A DNA stretch of 64,000 nucleotides from NCBI GenBank assembly GCA_963678565.1, contig OY782875.1, positions 2,170,001-2,234,000 of the forward strand. Reading direction: 5' to 3'. Position 1 is the first letter of the stretch, and every line of letters starts with the position of its first letter. The position numbers and the translations under genes are program-made. The notes beneath the pieces were generated by a model that was not told the DNA's origin, ran no database searches, and saw nothing but the letters and a program-made list of their open reading frames with translations. Below, piece by piece: positions 17,831 to 27,631 of the stretch. Origin of the DNA: SKHV01 sp963678565 (GTDB lineage Bacteria; Bacteroidota; Bacteroidia; Bacteroidales; Prolixibacteraceae).

Positions 17831-19126
17831 CTATTCATGCAGATATGCTTTTGAATCCGTTCGTTTACTCAAATAAAAATCAGCTACCTTGGAAATAAAT
17901 TCCAATTCTACTTTTCCGTACATAGTTTCAAAATAATTTACATTATTTATTTTAGAACTTTTCAAGTATTCAATATGAAATTTTAAATTACCTAATGGGA
18001 TAAAAAAATCCATATCAATTTTTGATTCTTTATGCAGAATTGATACTAATTCAATCTTATCAAGTATATCCTTGACAGAATAATTCATTTTCTCATTACC
18101 ATCAAATGTAAAATATAAGAAATTACTTAATAATTTATAGTCATATAAAGATTCGCGCGAATAATCAACAAAAACAGCAAAATTTGACTTGTAGTCCGAT
18201 GAAATATTACAATTATTGATTTCTAAAAAATCTTTAGTTGAAGGAAATGCTACACCAGAATAATTATTTTCAAGTAGTGATGTAGTTAACATTTGTGGTA
18301 AAACATATTCTGGCACAAAGTTTCCTTTATTTTCATCTTCTATTGGAAATGTGAGAATCTGTGACAAAATAGACTTTTTTAAATCTATTTTTATGGAGTT
18401 ACAATTTGGTTCTAAATCACAATTGTAGAAGTCAAGTGGATTTTCATCCTTTTGAAATCTAGGAAGAGCTATTACAATATTACTAAATAATGAATTTTTT
18501 ATTGTAAAATATTTCCTTTTATAAAAGTCTTTGTAAAAAGGCAAAAATGCCGCAATCGACAAATCTTTTAAAGGAGTAGAAAGCTCTTTCTCCAATCCGA
18601 TTACAGACTTTGAAAGATACAACATTGGCTGACCTGAAATACTAAACCTCTGACTTCCGACCTTTATTCTATCTGCAAAAGAGATGTGAAAGAGTTCTTT
18701 GATATCTTTTTCATTAAAGTTCTCTTTTTTTCGAGCTCTATAAAATAAGGTTGAATATGAAAACCCTCCTTCTGTATCTTTTAACAAATCTTCATTTTCA
18801 AGAAATTTCCATATCCTATCAATTGCCACTTTACTACTTTGAGAAACGTAATCAATATAAATCTCAGTTAATTCATCGAAAGTGTTCTCTATTATTTTCT
18901 TATTTTTTAACAGTTCACCCAGAAAATCATCTGTCCATTTAACATAGTTTTGATTTGTGTTTTTGTATTGACAACTGCATTCAGAAACGCTTTTAAGGTT
19001 TTCAACGCCATTAAGGTATAAATACTTGTATTTTGCAAGCTTATTCTCAAACCTATCAAGTTTAAAGCATTCTTTCTTTAATGCGTTTTGATGTTCATTA
19101 CTTATAAAACAAGAAATACATCCCAT
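17831..19126 (-). CDS. RES-domain-like protein with N-terminal Cys-rich region
   Basis: 431 aa. The N-terminus MGCISCFISNEH and ECSCQYK supply C-x2-C and C-x-C pairs, suggesting zinc binding. Residues about 122-175 read LFYRARKKENF...DRIKVGSQRFSISGQPMLYLSKS, the Y-R-A-R ... R-F-S-x-x-G-x-P-x-L-Y-L-S consensus of RES domains, with GVAFPSTKD further on. RES toxins degrade NAD+. No Xre/antitoxin partner is present in this cassette, which argues for a stand-alone conflict gene. The start is within 80 bp of attC-14. Confidence 0.72.
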   Translation of the reverse strand: MGCISCFISNEHQNALKKECFKLDRFENKLAKYKYLYLNGVENLKSVSECSCQYKNTNQNYVKWTDDFLGELLKNKKIIENTFDELTEIYIDYVSQSSKVAIDRIWKFLENEDLLKDTEGGFSYSTLFYRARKKENFNEKDIKELFHISFADRIKVGSQRFSISGQPMLYLSKSVIGLEKELSTPLKDLSIAAFLPFYKDFYKRKYFTIKNSLFSNIVIALPRFQKDENPLDFYNCDLEPNCNSIKIDLKKSILSQILTFPIEDENKGNFVPEYVLPQMLTTSLLENNYSGVAFPSTKDFLEINNCNISSDYKSNFAVFVDYSRESLYDYKLLSNFLYFTFDGNEKMNYSVKDILDKIELVSILHKESKIDMDFFIPLGNLKFHIEYLKSSKINNVNYFETMYGKVELEFISKVADFYLSKRTDSKAYLHE

Positions 19127-19202
19127 TCTCTATTACTGAATTATTAATATTTCATTCCATTTTTATCATCTATCCTGTGACTGCGTCTTTTTGCCTTGCA
19201 GC

Positions 19203-19328
19203 CAACGTTAAATTGTATGAGTAGTGGCAGATTGCGTGCTTATTCCCTGTCAAACCGCTATGTAGTTTGAGCGGGCGACAAGCCTTGATATTTAGCACCT
19301 TACCTGCCATTACTTATACAAAATGTTA
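19203..19328 (-). repeat. attC-14 recombination site
   Basis: Family II. Left core CAACgttaaattg; flank cagCCAAC matches GTTGgctg. Right core GTTAccatgc. Confidence 0.88.
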
Positions 19329-19335
19329 CCATGCG

Positions 19336-20874
19336 TTATTTTTGAGCTATTAACTTATTAATCAAAGTAACTGTTTTTGCATCTGATGGTCTTGGTGCAT
19401 CTTTACTATAAACTTTACCATTCTTTTCAATTATTGCATAATTTGGAAATGTTGAAAATTGAAATTGTCTCTGAAAAAATTCTAGTTGCTTATGGTCGAT
19501 CAAGTAATGTTCCCCTACTAACTGATACTTTTTAATAACATTTTCATATGCAGTTTGATTTGAACGACAACAGAAGTATACAAATGCGACATCCTTATCA
19601 TCAAAATTATCATGCAATTTTTTAACATGAGGAAACTCGGCAATACATCCACTACACCATGTTCCCCAGAAATCGATATAGATAACTTTACCCTTATTTT
19701 TAATTAAAATCTCGGTCAATAAACTATCTCCAGATTCCAATATGGTATTCTTTATTTCAGAAACTGGCATTTCTAAATCATCTCGTTCAAGGATTGATAA
19801 GCGTTCAAGATTTAGCAAAGAAGTTAAGAATTGTTTTATGTATTTATCGGTAATTCTTTCGTTAACTAATTGAAAATAGTAGTCCATTGATTGAGCTGAC
19901 AACTCTTCTTCCTTTTTTAAAACTGAACTATTAATATTGGCAGCAATCAATAAATCTCTCCATAAGTCTTCACGCAATCCCCATTTATTGTCTATACGTT
20001 TTGTAACAACTCCTTTTTTTATCTCATCTGGTGTCTTCCATTTTGATTCAATCTTTATAGGTAAATTTGGTTCAACATGCCTCGAATAATAATTAAGAAA
20101 TAACCGATACCATGAAGTTATAAAAGCTTTTTCATTAAAGACCGTTGAGTCGGTTAAAAAAGAAAAATACTCAGCTTTTATATCAGGATTCTCAATTCTT
20201 TTTCCCACAGTGAAAATTCGATAATAAGAATAATAGGTGGCTGAACATCGTAAATGGTTGATAATTACAGGATTTGAAAGACCTTTTTCAATCTTAGTAT
20301 CGATACTTTTATGAAGACTTTTTTCAAAATCGAGACAAAGTTCCTTTAACTCATCGTAAGGTTTATCTTTTGAAAAGCTTCCATCAAATTTATAAATCTC
20401 CTTGGTGAGCCAACGATCATATTTCTGAAATTCTTTTTGAAATTCACCTTGATTTTCACCGTATGAAGATGCATTAATGTCGGTTAAGGAGCCAACCTTA
20501 CTAATTTTGCAATTAATTGTTAGCGTATCACTCGGAAAAATATACAAATCGATAGAACCATCGCAATATTTTATTGTAGTATTAATTGAGTTTCTCAATG
20601 GAATGTCAAACTTGAACTTCCCGTTTTCATCAATTTCAGTTAAATACAAAAGTTGCCTGTTAACTGATATTTCATCAAGCACAAGTTTAATTGTCTTTGA
20701 TTCATCAGCAAATTCTTGCATATTTTCAATTTGTCCAACAATAACAGTTCGGCTTTCAACTTCGGGATAAAAAACTCCGGTTTTATATGATTCCGTTTTC
20801 TTTTCTACCTTCACTTTTTCATGAGAACATGAAAACAATGTGATAAAAAAAATCATTAAATAAATTTGTCTCAT
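19336..20874 (-). CDS. TlpA-like thioredoxin-domain lipoprotein
   Basis: 512 aa. Lipoprotein signal MRQIYLMIFFITLFSCSHEK. The middle ~300 aa are helical and unassigned. The C-terminal thioredoxin domain (from about residue 370) has VIYIDFWGTWCSGCIAEFPH with redox pair C-S-G-C, then TFPNYAIIEKNGKVYSK. Probably a membrane-anchored periplasmic thiol-disulfide oxidoreductase. The CSGC pair differs from the CGPC of the second such cassette at 39406-40866. Confidence 0.85.
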   Translation of the reverse strand: MRQIYLMIFFITLFSCSHEKVKVEKKTESYKTGVFYPEVESRTVIVGQIENMQEFADESKTIKLVLDEISVNRQLLYLTEIDENGKFKFDIPLRNSINTTIKYCDGSIDLYIFPSDTLTINCKISKVGSLTDINASSYGENQGEFQKEFQKYDRWLTKEIYKFDGSFSKDKPYDELKELCLDFEKSLHKSIDTKIEKGLSNPVIINHLRCSATYYSYYRIFTVGKRIENPDIKAEYFSFLTDSTVFNEKAFITSWYRLFLNYYSRHVEPNLPIKIESKWKTPDEIKKGVVTKRIDNKWGLREDLWRDLLIAANINSSVLKKEEELSAQSMDYYFQLVNERITDKYIKQFLTSLLNLERLSILERDDLEMPVSEIKNTILESGDSLLTEILIKNKGKVIYIDFWGTWCSGCIAEFPHVKKLHDNFDDKDVAFVYFCCRSNQTAYENVIKKYQLVGEHYLIDHKQLEFFQRQFQFSTFPNYAIIEKNGKVYSKDAPRPSDAKTVTLINKLIAQK

Positions 20875-20908
20875 AGTTATTTAGTGTGATGTTTGTTTTA
20901 ATGCATGG

Positions 20909-21036
20909 TAACGGAAAATTGTAAGTTGTCGGTGTGGATTTCGAAGAGCGTCAGCGTCCGCTAGGACCTGATGGTCAAGAAAGGTGCAACGACGACGGCG
21001 TATTACGAACACCACACTGCAATTTACAAAATGTTA
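20909..21036 (-). repeat. attC-15 recombination site
   Basis: Hybrid of families I and V arms with a unique tip (cagcgtccgctaggacctgatgg). Left flank gcatgGTAAC matches GTTAccatgc. The right core GTTA supplies the stop codon of the next gene. Confidence 0.88.
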
Positions 21037-21513
21037 GCAGCTGCCTTTGTTCCCAATAAGATTATCTAATTCATAAATCATATCTCGAAAGAACATTTTT
21101 TGTCTAAAATACGATATTATATATCCGATAATTGTTAAAGTCAATACAGGTATTATAAAATATAAATAATCTATTGATATTGTTTGGATATTGAAGATTA
21201 ATAAAACGAAAAGAAATATTGGTCCAATCACAATTGATCTTGTCAAATTGATTTCATAAGAAAATTTTATAACTGAATTATGTACATCTAAATCTATTTC
21301 TCCAGAATTAATTCCACCCATTAAGCTTGTGGAACCATTTTGATCTTGAATTCTTGATTTAAAAGTTAATTTATTTTCAGTCATCTCAGTAATGACGGCA
21401 TTTCTTTCAGTTAAAACCTGGCTGAGATAACTCATTATGTCGGTTTTTACTTTAATATCATTAGAACTCTTATAGTTAAGATCCTTTTCAAAAGTTACAT
21501 AGAATGGAAACAT
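21034..21513 (-). CDS. membrane protein, two transmembrane segments
   Basis: 159 aa. The N-terminal ~85 residues are soluble (KVKTDIMSYLSQVLTERNAV), followed by two membrane segments (SIVIGPIFLFVLLIFNIQTI and YLYFIIPVLTLTIIGYII) and a short basic/acidic tail. The TAA stop is formed by the TAAC core of attC-15 itself, so the last codons sit directly on the recombination site. Family not recognised. Confidence 0.65.
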   Translation of the reverse strand: MFPFYVTFEKDLNYKSSNDIKVKTDIMSYLSQVLTERNAVITEMTENKLTFKSRIQDQNGSTSLMGGINSGEIDLDVHNSVIKFSYEINLTRSIVIGPIFLFVLLIFNIQTISIDYLYFIIPVLTLTIIGYIISYFRQKMFFRDMIYELDNLIGNKGSC

Positions 21514-21663
21514 AAATGATAAAATTTATTCCTTGTGATCTAACAAAAAGTTATAGATGGTTTGTTTTACTTTGAATCTTTGTTGAAGATAATAATTTAC
21601 TTATTTCTAAAATTGAGAAACAAGTCTATATATTTGATAAATGTGACTTTAATCTGGTTGCTG

Positions 21664-21791
21664 CTAACGGTTGGTACATGTTGTCGGGGCGGATTTCGGA
21701 GAGCGTTCCTGTCCGAAGGACACGGAACTGCGAAACGAGAATCCGCAGTTGGCGTACCACCAAACCCCGCCCTGCAATATGTACTGTGTTA
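21664..21791 (-). repeat. attC-16 recombination site
   Basis: Family III (ttggtacatgttg / caatatgtactgtg). Left flank gctgcTAAC matches GTTAgcag; right core GTTAtgggtag. The 150 bp between this site and the preceding start codon (21514-21663) has no gene. Confidence 0.9.
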
Positions 21792-21802
21792 TGGGTAGGT
21801 TT

Positions 21803-22585
21803 TTATTCTTCAAAATATTCATACTTCATTACATGACTCATCATTGAACTATGCAGTGATAACTCATTTGATTCCTGGATTATTAAATTCTTGTTATCGT
21901 CATAGGTTCTTAATATTTCACGTACATGCTCTTTCATATTCTCACCAGCAAAAACATCTGATTGGACATTTAGTCCATTCTTGTATGTATGTTGTGTGTA
22001 TGAAATAGGTTGATTGTCACCTGAAAAAGAAGTTTCTTTTATCAAATTTCCTGAATTATCGTAATCATTTATTATGTAGCCCTCTAAATTGTTTGAATTA
22101 TCATATTTCTCAACTTTTGTTAGTTTATTACTGTCATATTTGTAAAGAGAATATTCGAATGAGCCAATTTGAGGATATTCAATTTTTTCTTTTTCTTTTT
22201 TTCCTTTGTCCGAGTATGTGTAGATATAGTTTTTCAAATTGATAAATCCGGTGGGCGAATTACTATTCGCATTAAAGGTTTCAATCCGTATTAATTGTCC
22301 TTGCGAATTATACTTATATAAATCATATTTTGTAGTTCCTACAATTTCTCCGTCCTGATACATAGGTGAAGAAACTTTCCTAATTTTATTTTCTTCGTCA
22401 TATTCATACTCATTGATAATGCTAATTGGGTCTTGACTGTCAATCGAAGAATAAAGGAGAATTTGTTTTAGTTTTGCGCCATTTGGATTTATCCCATTCT
22501 CGAAAGAATCATCGTCTTTTTGGCAACTTGAAGCAATAATTATAATTGCGCTAAAAATTGTAAGTAAAAGTTGTTTTGGTTTCAT
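21803..22585 (-). CDS. lipoprotein with YD/RHS-like repeats
   Basis: 260 aa. Lipoprotein signal ending SSCQKDDD (Cys at about residue 21). The mature part has repeating Y-x-Y-D/N units (YEYDEENKIRKVS, YKYNSQGQLIRIE, YKYDSNKLTKVEKYD, NDYDNSGNLIKETS), the short YD-type repeat seen in secreted Bacteroidota lipoproteins. Likely exposed on the outer membrane. Ends KYEYFEE. Confidence 0.75.
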   Translation of the reverse strand: MKPKQLLLTIFSAIIIIASSCQKDDDSFENGINPNGAKLKQILLYSSIDSQDPISIINEYEYDEENKIRKVSSPMYQDGEIVGTTKYDLYKYNSQGQLIRIETFNANSNSPTGFINLKNYIYTYSDKGKKEKEKIEYPQIGSFEYSLYKYDSNKLTKVEKYDNSNNLEGYIINDYDNSGNLIKETSFSGDNQPISYTQHTYKNGLNVQSDVFAGENMKEHVREILRTYDDNKNLIIQESNELSLHSSMMSHVMKYEYFEE

Positions 22586-22655
22586 ACTATTATTTTTTAT
22601 GGTTTGCCATAAGATGCAATTTTGTGCTAATTGGTTGCTTTTTCAAACTTACCCA

Positions 22656-22780
22656 TAACGGTAAATTGTATGTTGTCGGTGCGGATTTCGGAGAGCGTTT
22701 TTGTCGACCGACAAAAATGCTAGAGAAAGGAGCAGAGGCACAAGTATTGCTGAACCCGCACTGCGACATACAAATTGTTA
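22656..22780 (-). repeat. attC-17 recombination site
   Basis: Family I with a gctgaacccgcactgcgacat right arm shared with attC-27. Left flank cccaTAAC matches GTTAtggg; right core GTTAgcaacaggg opens cassette B copy 1. Confidence 0.88.
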
Positions 22781-23433
22781 GCAACAGGGTTAAATGTTTC
22801 ATCAAATACAAATGGTTTCATGTATTGTGCTATTTCAAAACAATAATGTAATTATTCTCAATCAACAATTAGTAAGGCTTAATTATGTATTTATTTGAAA
22901 TTACACGTTATTCTACTAAACCGTAGGTTAGATGTTCTGAAATATGCTCCTTATCAGTTCCTACACGTTGATTTGTGACTCTTACTTTACAATTTGTCAT
23001 TCCTACATGTCCTTTTTTCATTTCTACTAGTTGATTTAAGGTTCCTACTTGACATTTTGTAATGAAACCTTAATAATTGGGGTTTCCTTACTGTCAAATT
23101 AACAATGAACATTATCTCTCAGCTAATTTTTTACATTAAAAGCAATGTGTCGAAACAAAAACTTAAGCCTGGTGGAATAAAATGAATCAATATTTATAAA
23201 AAATAGGAGTGCACAAAGTTGTCCTCAGTCACAAAAGATGGGGAAAAGAATTTGCTTACACAATATAATTTAAAAGAGGTTTAAAACCGTTATAAATTAC
23301 GTTGTTGTTCTACGTGTAATCAAAGATTAATTTTGGAAATTGATTGTACAAAAATGCAACCATCGATGAATGCTTATTTTATAAGAATGGAACATATAAA
23401 GCAAACATGAAAGTTCAAAAACGACCTTGTTGC
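22781..23433 (-). repeat. gene-less cassette B, copy 1
   Basis: 653 bp, closely matching copy 2 at 32681-33352. Contains a degenerate tandem tract at 22958-23055: five units with a ttcctac-type core spaced 21 bp (one spacing is 20 through a lost base). A box at about 23190-23300 (aggagtgcacaaagtt, tcctcagtcac, taaaagaggtttaaa) is shared with giant cassette 1. No frame with a usable start spans it. Confidence 0.8.
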
Positions 23434-23561
23434 TAACGGAAAATTGTAAGTTGTCGTTGCGGATTTCGGGTGATTGTCCGTCCGCAGGACGATAGACAAT
23501 CAAGCGTGAATCCGAGGCGACAACCTGCACCGAACGCCGCAATGCAATTTACAAAGTGTTA
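23434..23561 (-). repeat. attC-18 recombination site
   Basis: Family IV, almost the same as attC-8. Left flank ttgttgcTAAC pairs with GTTAgcaaca; right core GTTAtgcctt. Confidence 0.9.
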
Positions 23562-23572
23562 TGCCTTGTAGT

Positions 23573-24217
23573 TTATTCTTCAATTGTAACCACTTTGTTT
23601 ATTAACTTCTCTGCTGGCACATTAAAGATTTTTGAAAGTATTTTAAGTTTGTCAAGAGGTATTTCCTTCTTGTCAATCGTCAACATTTTAATCCAAGATT
23701 TTACTATCTCTGGTGTTTCATTAATTTCTTTTGAGATTACTGAAATAACATCACTTTTAAGTTTTGAGTCATTCCAAAATTTGGTGTCAATTAAAAACTT
23801 TAAATGATATTTATATCTTAACGGACGGTTGTTATATTTTAGGTAATCAGTTATTTCTCTGTTAAGAGGTGTGCTTAAAGTCTCTAAAATTGATTTTGCA
23901 TTAATCATATGTCTAATGCCAGGTTCACTTAAATTGAATGTGCAATTTATGTTTTCATGGAAGATTTTATAGCCTTCAAGATGCATCGCATAAATAAATT
24001 CTCCATTCGAGACATAAGTTCCTATATGTCTTTCGGCAATATGTTTGAGACCATATGAAGAATGATTTCTATTTGCGGTTTTTATTTTTGTGAAATACTT
24101 TTTTATCTCCGGTCTTAATAATTCTATCGTCTCATTATTTTCAAAAATTGAAGAATCAAAGTCCTCTGTAAAATCTTGAAATCCCGCTTTGTTTAAGCCT
24201 CTTAAATTATTGTCCAT
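23573..24217 (-). CDS. hypothetical protein, possible DNA/phage-related
   Basis: 214 aa, soluble. Conserved-looking block SSYGLKHIAERHIGTYVSNGEFIYAMHLEGYKI (residues about 53-85, with several His). The C-terminus has a helix-turn-helix-like repeat feel (SVISKEINETPEIVKSWIKM; LKILSKIFNVPAEKLINKV). No confident family. Single-gene cassette. Confidence 0.6.
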   Translation of the reverse strand: MDNNLRGLNKAGFQDFTEDFDSSIFENNETIELLRPEIKKYFTKIKTANRNHSSYGLKHIAERHIGTYVSNGEFIYAMHLEGYKIFHENINCTFNLSEPGIRHMINAKSILETLSTPLNREITDYLKYNNRPLRYKYHLKFLIDTKFWNDSKLKSDVISVISKEINETPEIVKSWIKMLTIDKKEIPLDKLKILSKIFNVPAEKLINKVVTIEE

Positions 24218-24272
24218 AAGATTGTTCTTCAGGTTTTTAGTAATGTTTTGTATGCGCTTTTACTATAAGGCA

Positions 24273-24398
24273 TAACGGTCACTTGTATGTGGTCGGGCGG
24301 GATTTCGAAGAGAAATCCTGTCAGACCCGCAGGAAAGTGGGCGCAAGGTCTGACTTGTCAGACCGCTAAAACCCCCGCCTGCCATATACAATTTGTTA
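24273..24398 (-). repeat. attC-19 recombination site
   Basis: Singleton type (acttgtatgtggtcgggcggg / cccgcctgccatataca). Left flank ggcaTAAC matches GTTAtgcc; right core GTTAgggctag. Confidence 0.88.
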
Positions 24399-24410
24399 GG
24401 GCTAGTTATT

Positions 24411-25055
24411 TCATTCATTTTCCATTTGGTCAAGTAAATAAGAAAAACTTGGACTCGAATAATTTATTCCGTCTAATACATTTATTTCATTTGCAAGATT
24501 CATCGCATCGAAACCGTCCTCTATTTTGTTGACAGTGAATAATAAGTTTCCTGATGAATACTCTTTTTCTATAGTGAATTTTGATGAGTTATCCGCAAGA
24601 AATTCGTCAAAATCAGTTTCTGTCATTGCTGATTTAATGAAAAATTTGTTAGTCAAAAATCCAATGCCTCCGTCAGTAAAAAAAGAAGGTGTTGCATAAT
24701 AAACTGAAGCAATTGAATTGAGGTTTTTTAGTAATTCTAAATATTCTGTTTCAGTAATTCCGCTTTTTAAAAAAATATAAGTTCGGTAATAATTTTCTAT
24801 AGTACTTTTCTCTAAGTCAACTTCTGAATACTGCTCAAGTGTCATAATCGCCTGATTTTTCGAATAGTCAGCTTCGTTAAAAGCTACAAGAATCATTTGT
24901 GGATTAATGTCTAAATGAATGATACTATCTCCATAATAATAAAGAATTTCTTTACTAAAAGTCGAAGGTTCATTCTCATTTTCTTTCGAGCATGAAAAGC
25001 ATGCTGTCAAAAAGAGAAAGATTAAAGCAAGATTTAAATTACCAGTCGTTTTCAT
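24411..25055 (-). CDS. lipoprotein, hypothetical
   Basis: 214 aa from ATG at 25055 (MKTTGNLNLALIFLFLTACFSCSKE, lipobox FSC); a TTG five codons upstream is not used in my call. The mature region has two related halves (SGITETEYLELLKNL... and SAMTETDFDEFLADNS...), suggesting an internal duplication of a small alpha/beta module. Lies directly downstream of a cassette A copy. Confidence 0.7.
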   Translation of the reverse strand: MKTTGNLNLALIFLFLTACFSCSKENENEPSTFSKEILYYYGDSIIHLDINPQMILVAFNEADYSKNQAIMTLEQYSEVDLEKSTIENYYRTYIFLKSGITETEYLELLKNLNSIASVYYATPSFFTDGGIGFLTNKFFIKSAMTETDFDEFLADNSSKFTIEKEYSSGNLLFTVNKIEDGFDAMNLANEINVLDGINYSSPSFSYLLDQMENE

Positions 25056-25116
25056 AGTTGATTTTTTCAATAAGATGATTTAACTCGCTCATTAGTTGCG
25101 TCTTTATAATTAGCCC

Positions 25117-25243
25117 TAACGGTAAGTTGTATGTTGTCGGTGCGGAATTTGAAGAGCGTTTTTGTCGACCGACAAAAATGCTAGAGAAAGGAGCAGAGGC
25201 AACAGTTTTAGCAGTTCACCGTACTGCAATATACAAATTGTTA
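25117..25243 (-). repeat. attC-20 recombination site
   Basis: Family I. Left flank agcccTAAC matches GTTAgggct; right core GTTAcaagcag. Confidence 0.9.
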
Positions 25244-25811
25244 CAAGCAGTTAATAAAAAACTGCCTACAACTTATTTTATGTTTGGTAACTAAAAGTTG
25301 TGTGCAGGCGAGCTTTTTTGTTTGAATTTTATACTTACGTTTTTAAAATATTTACACTTAGCTCACAAAAACAAGTAGTTGATTCTAAAAAGCTAAAGTG
25401 CCACAACAAATAAGTGTTGTTTGTTTATTTATCGACAAAAAGATTAAACAACCAAGAAAGAACTACGATTAAGAGCTTTAAAAAGCGCGGGGCGAACGTG
25501 TCCACAAGCACAAGGCAGTTTTTAGCTTTGAATGAAACTACGGAATAAAGTTGCTCTTTAATTGAACTCGGATTTAAGTTTATAAAAAGTGCTGAACATG
25601 AAATAGAGTAGGGCGACTTAATTTATTATTTGTAATTGGACTTGTCTTAGACGTAAACAATAATTTGTTTGCACCTAAAAGCAACAAAGCACTGAATGTA
25701 AACTGAATAAATGTTATACCAAATTAAGTTGCCCGACATAGATAAAAGTTTAAAAGAGCAATTTCTCAGACAGAACTTAGAGCAGCAATTACATAAAAAA
25801 CTAATTGCTTG
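25244..25811 (-). repeat. gene-less repeat cassette A, copy 2
   Basis: 568 bp. Shows the conserved parts of the A family: terminal hairpin at 25262-25307, a central block gcgcggggcgaac-tgtccaca, and a tail gcccgacatagataaaag. Variant aacgtgtccacaagcac in the central hairpin (other copies aacttgtccacaagcgc). Confidence 0.88.
25262..25307 (-). terminator. intrinsic-terminator-like hairpin of cassette A
   Basis: On the minus strand ctgcacacaactt pairs with aagttgtaggcag across a ~20-nt loop (one mismatch, one wobble) and is followed by TTTTTTATT, the shape of a rho-independent terminator. It sits 18 bp before the attC core. Equivalent hairpins occur in all ten A copies. Confidence 0.65.
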
Positions 25812-25936
25812 TAACGGTAAATTGTATGAGTAGTGGCAGATTGCGTGGCACTTTCCTGTCAAACCGTTATGCAGTTTGAGCGGGCTACAAAACTTAATAT
25901 TTACCACATCGCCTGCCATTACTTATACAAAGTGTT
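25812..25936 (-). repeat. attC-21 recombination site
   Basis: Family II. Left core TAAC closes cassette A; right core GTTGtaaacagtg. Confidence 0.9.
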
Positions 25937-25948
25937 GTAAACAGTGTT

Positions 25949-26884
25949 TTATTTTTTTACTATTTTTTGTGTCGATATTAAATTTTCATTTTTGTCTATA
26001 ATTTTAACAATATATAATCCTGAATTAAAGGACGAAAAGTCTATTTCATGAGTATTTCCCCTGAATTCACCATAACTAATTTTTTTACCACTCATATCAC
26101 TTATTATGTAAGTTGCTACTTTAAATGCATTGTTTTCAATAGTAATTATTACTCTTTCATTGGCTGGATTTGGATATACAGTTGCTGAATTAGAACTTTT
26201 TATCATTTGGGAATTTGTAGAATATGAGCCAGGACAATCAATCTGTGTAAAACTCAAATTGCCTGAATTATCTAAAACACCTCTCCAACAATTACCATCA
26301 GGAGATTTCATTATTATCCCTTTTTCAATATCGCTAATGTATATATCTCCATCAGAAACTTGGAGTTTTGCTTGTGGGTTGTCAATCCCAATACCTACAT
26401 ATCCATTCTCATCAATCTCAAATAGTGATTTTTCGCCTGTTCCAGTCTGATATCCTTGAATACCTAAATAATGTCTGTTCTGAGGGTACAAAATATTTTC
26501 TCCGTCTAAAACATATGGTGTGATATGAATTAAAGCATCTTCTGAATTATCGTTTGATAGATTTACCATTCCCCGTAAAACTAACCCTGGCTGATTTGGC
26601 ATCATTGTAAAGCCTTTTATCGAAGGAACATAATAGTAGTTATTATACGTAGAATTACCTATCAATAAATATGAACTAGTATCATTTTGCAAACTGAACT
26701 TAGCAAGCTCTTCTTTTTTATTCATTTCTGGAGAACCAAAAATAGAAAGCAAATGGGATGGATTATTTATTCCTATTCCTAGTCTCCCTTTTTTCTGATA
26801 GATATTTGTTGATATTGTATCAACTTGAGCAAAACTCCATAATGTTGCGACCAATAAGACGCTTAATGAAATAATTCTTTTCAT
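25949..26884 (-). CDS. secreted protein with type IX secretion sorting domain
   Basis: 311 aa. Signal peptide MKRIISLSVLLVATLWSFAQ. The middle has phage-tail/Ig-like repeats (KGRLGIGINNPSHLLSI and GYVGIGIDNPQAKLQV), as in Bacteroidota surface proteins. Residues about 238-311 are a T9SS type A C-terminal sorting domain: VYPNPANERVIITI, YIISDMSGKKISYGE, SSFNSGLYIVKIIDKN, ending KIVKK. The protein should be exported by the type IX system and anchored or released at the surface, which fixes the host as a T9SS-bearing Bacteroidota. Confidence 0.9.
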   Translation of the reverse strand: MKRIISLSVLLVATLWSFAQVDTISTNIYQKKGRLGIGINNPSHLLSIFGSPEMNKKEELAKFSLQNDTSSYLLIGNSTYNNYYYVPSIKGFTMMPNQPGLVLRGMVNLSNDNSEDALIHITPYVLDGENILYPQNRHYLGIQGYQTGTGEKSLFEIDENGYVGIGIDNPQAKLQVSDGDIYISDIEKGIIMKSPDGNCWRGVLDNSGNLSFTQIDCPGSYSTNSQMIKSSNSATVYPNPANERVIITIENNAFKVATYIISDMSGKKISYGEFRGNTHEIDFSSFNSGLYIVKIIDKNENLISTQKIVKK

Positions 26885-26936
26885 TTTTTATAAATTTTAA
26901 TATATTATTAATAGTTGCTGGATTCAACATTGTTTA

Positions 26937-27062
26937 CAACGGAAAATTGTATGTTGTCGGTGCGGATTTCTCTAGCGTTTTTGTCGACCTACAAAAATGC
27001 TAGAGAAAGGAGCAAAGGCAACAAATACAGTAGCTTACCGTACTGCAATATACAAATTGTTA
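26937..27062 (-). repeat. attC-22 recombination site, partly palindromised
   Basis: Family I, but the left arm reads tttctctagcgtttttgtcg, copying the right arm (...aaaaatgctagagaaa), where other family I sites have tttcgaagagcg. Left flank ttacAAC matches GTTGtaaaca; right core GTTAcaagcag. Confidence 0.9.
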
Positions 27063-27631
27063 CAAGCAGTTAATAAAAAACTGCCTACAACTTATTTTAT
27101 GTTTGGCCGCTAAAAGTTGTGTGCAGGCGAGCTTTTTTGTTTGAATTTTATACTTACGTTTTTAAAATATTTACACTTAGCTCACAAAAACAAGTAGTTG
27201 ATTCTAAAAAGCTAAAGTGCCACAACAAATAAGTGTTGTTTGTTTATTTATCGACAAAAAGATTAAACAACCAAGAAAGAACTACGATTAAGAGCTTTAA
27301 AAAGCGCGGGGCGAACTTGTCCACAAGCGCAAGGCAGTTTTTAGCTTTGAATGAAACTGCGGAATAAAGTTGCTCTTTAATTAAACTCGGATTTTAAGTT
27401 TATAAAAAGTGCTGAACATGAAATAGAGTAGGGCGACTTAATTTATTATTTGTAATTGGACTTATCTTAGACGTAAACAATACTTTGTTTGCAGCTAAAA
27501 GCAACAAAGCACTGAATGTAAACTGAATAAATGCTAGATCAAATTAAGTTGCCCGACATAGATTAAAAGTTGAAAAGAGCAATTTCTCCGACAAAACTTA
27601 GAGCAGCAATTACAAAAAAACTAATTGCTTG
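27063..27631 (-). repeat. gene-less repeat cassette A, copy 3
   Basis: 569 bp; hairpin at 27081-27126. This copy has ggccgctaa in the loop and a tgatct substitution that breaks the short MSGNLI frame, so that frame is not under coding constraint. Confidence 0.88.

Noticed and set aside
25647..25919. Minus-strand frames of 60-90 codons (also 33950-34156, 53843-54088, 62826-63032) beginning in family II attC and entering cassette A.
   Set aside because: They start inside attC, have stop changes in copies 3 and 10, and show no protein-like composition.
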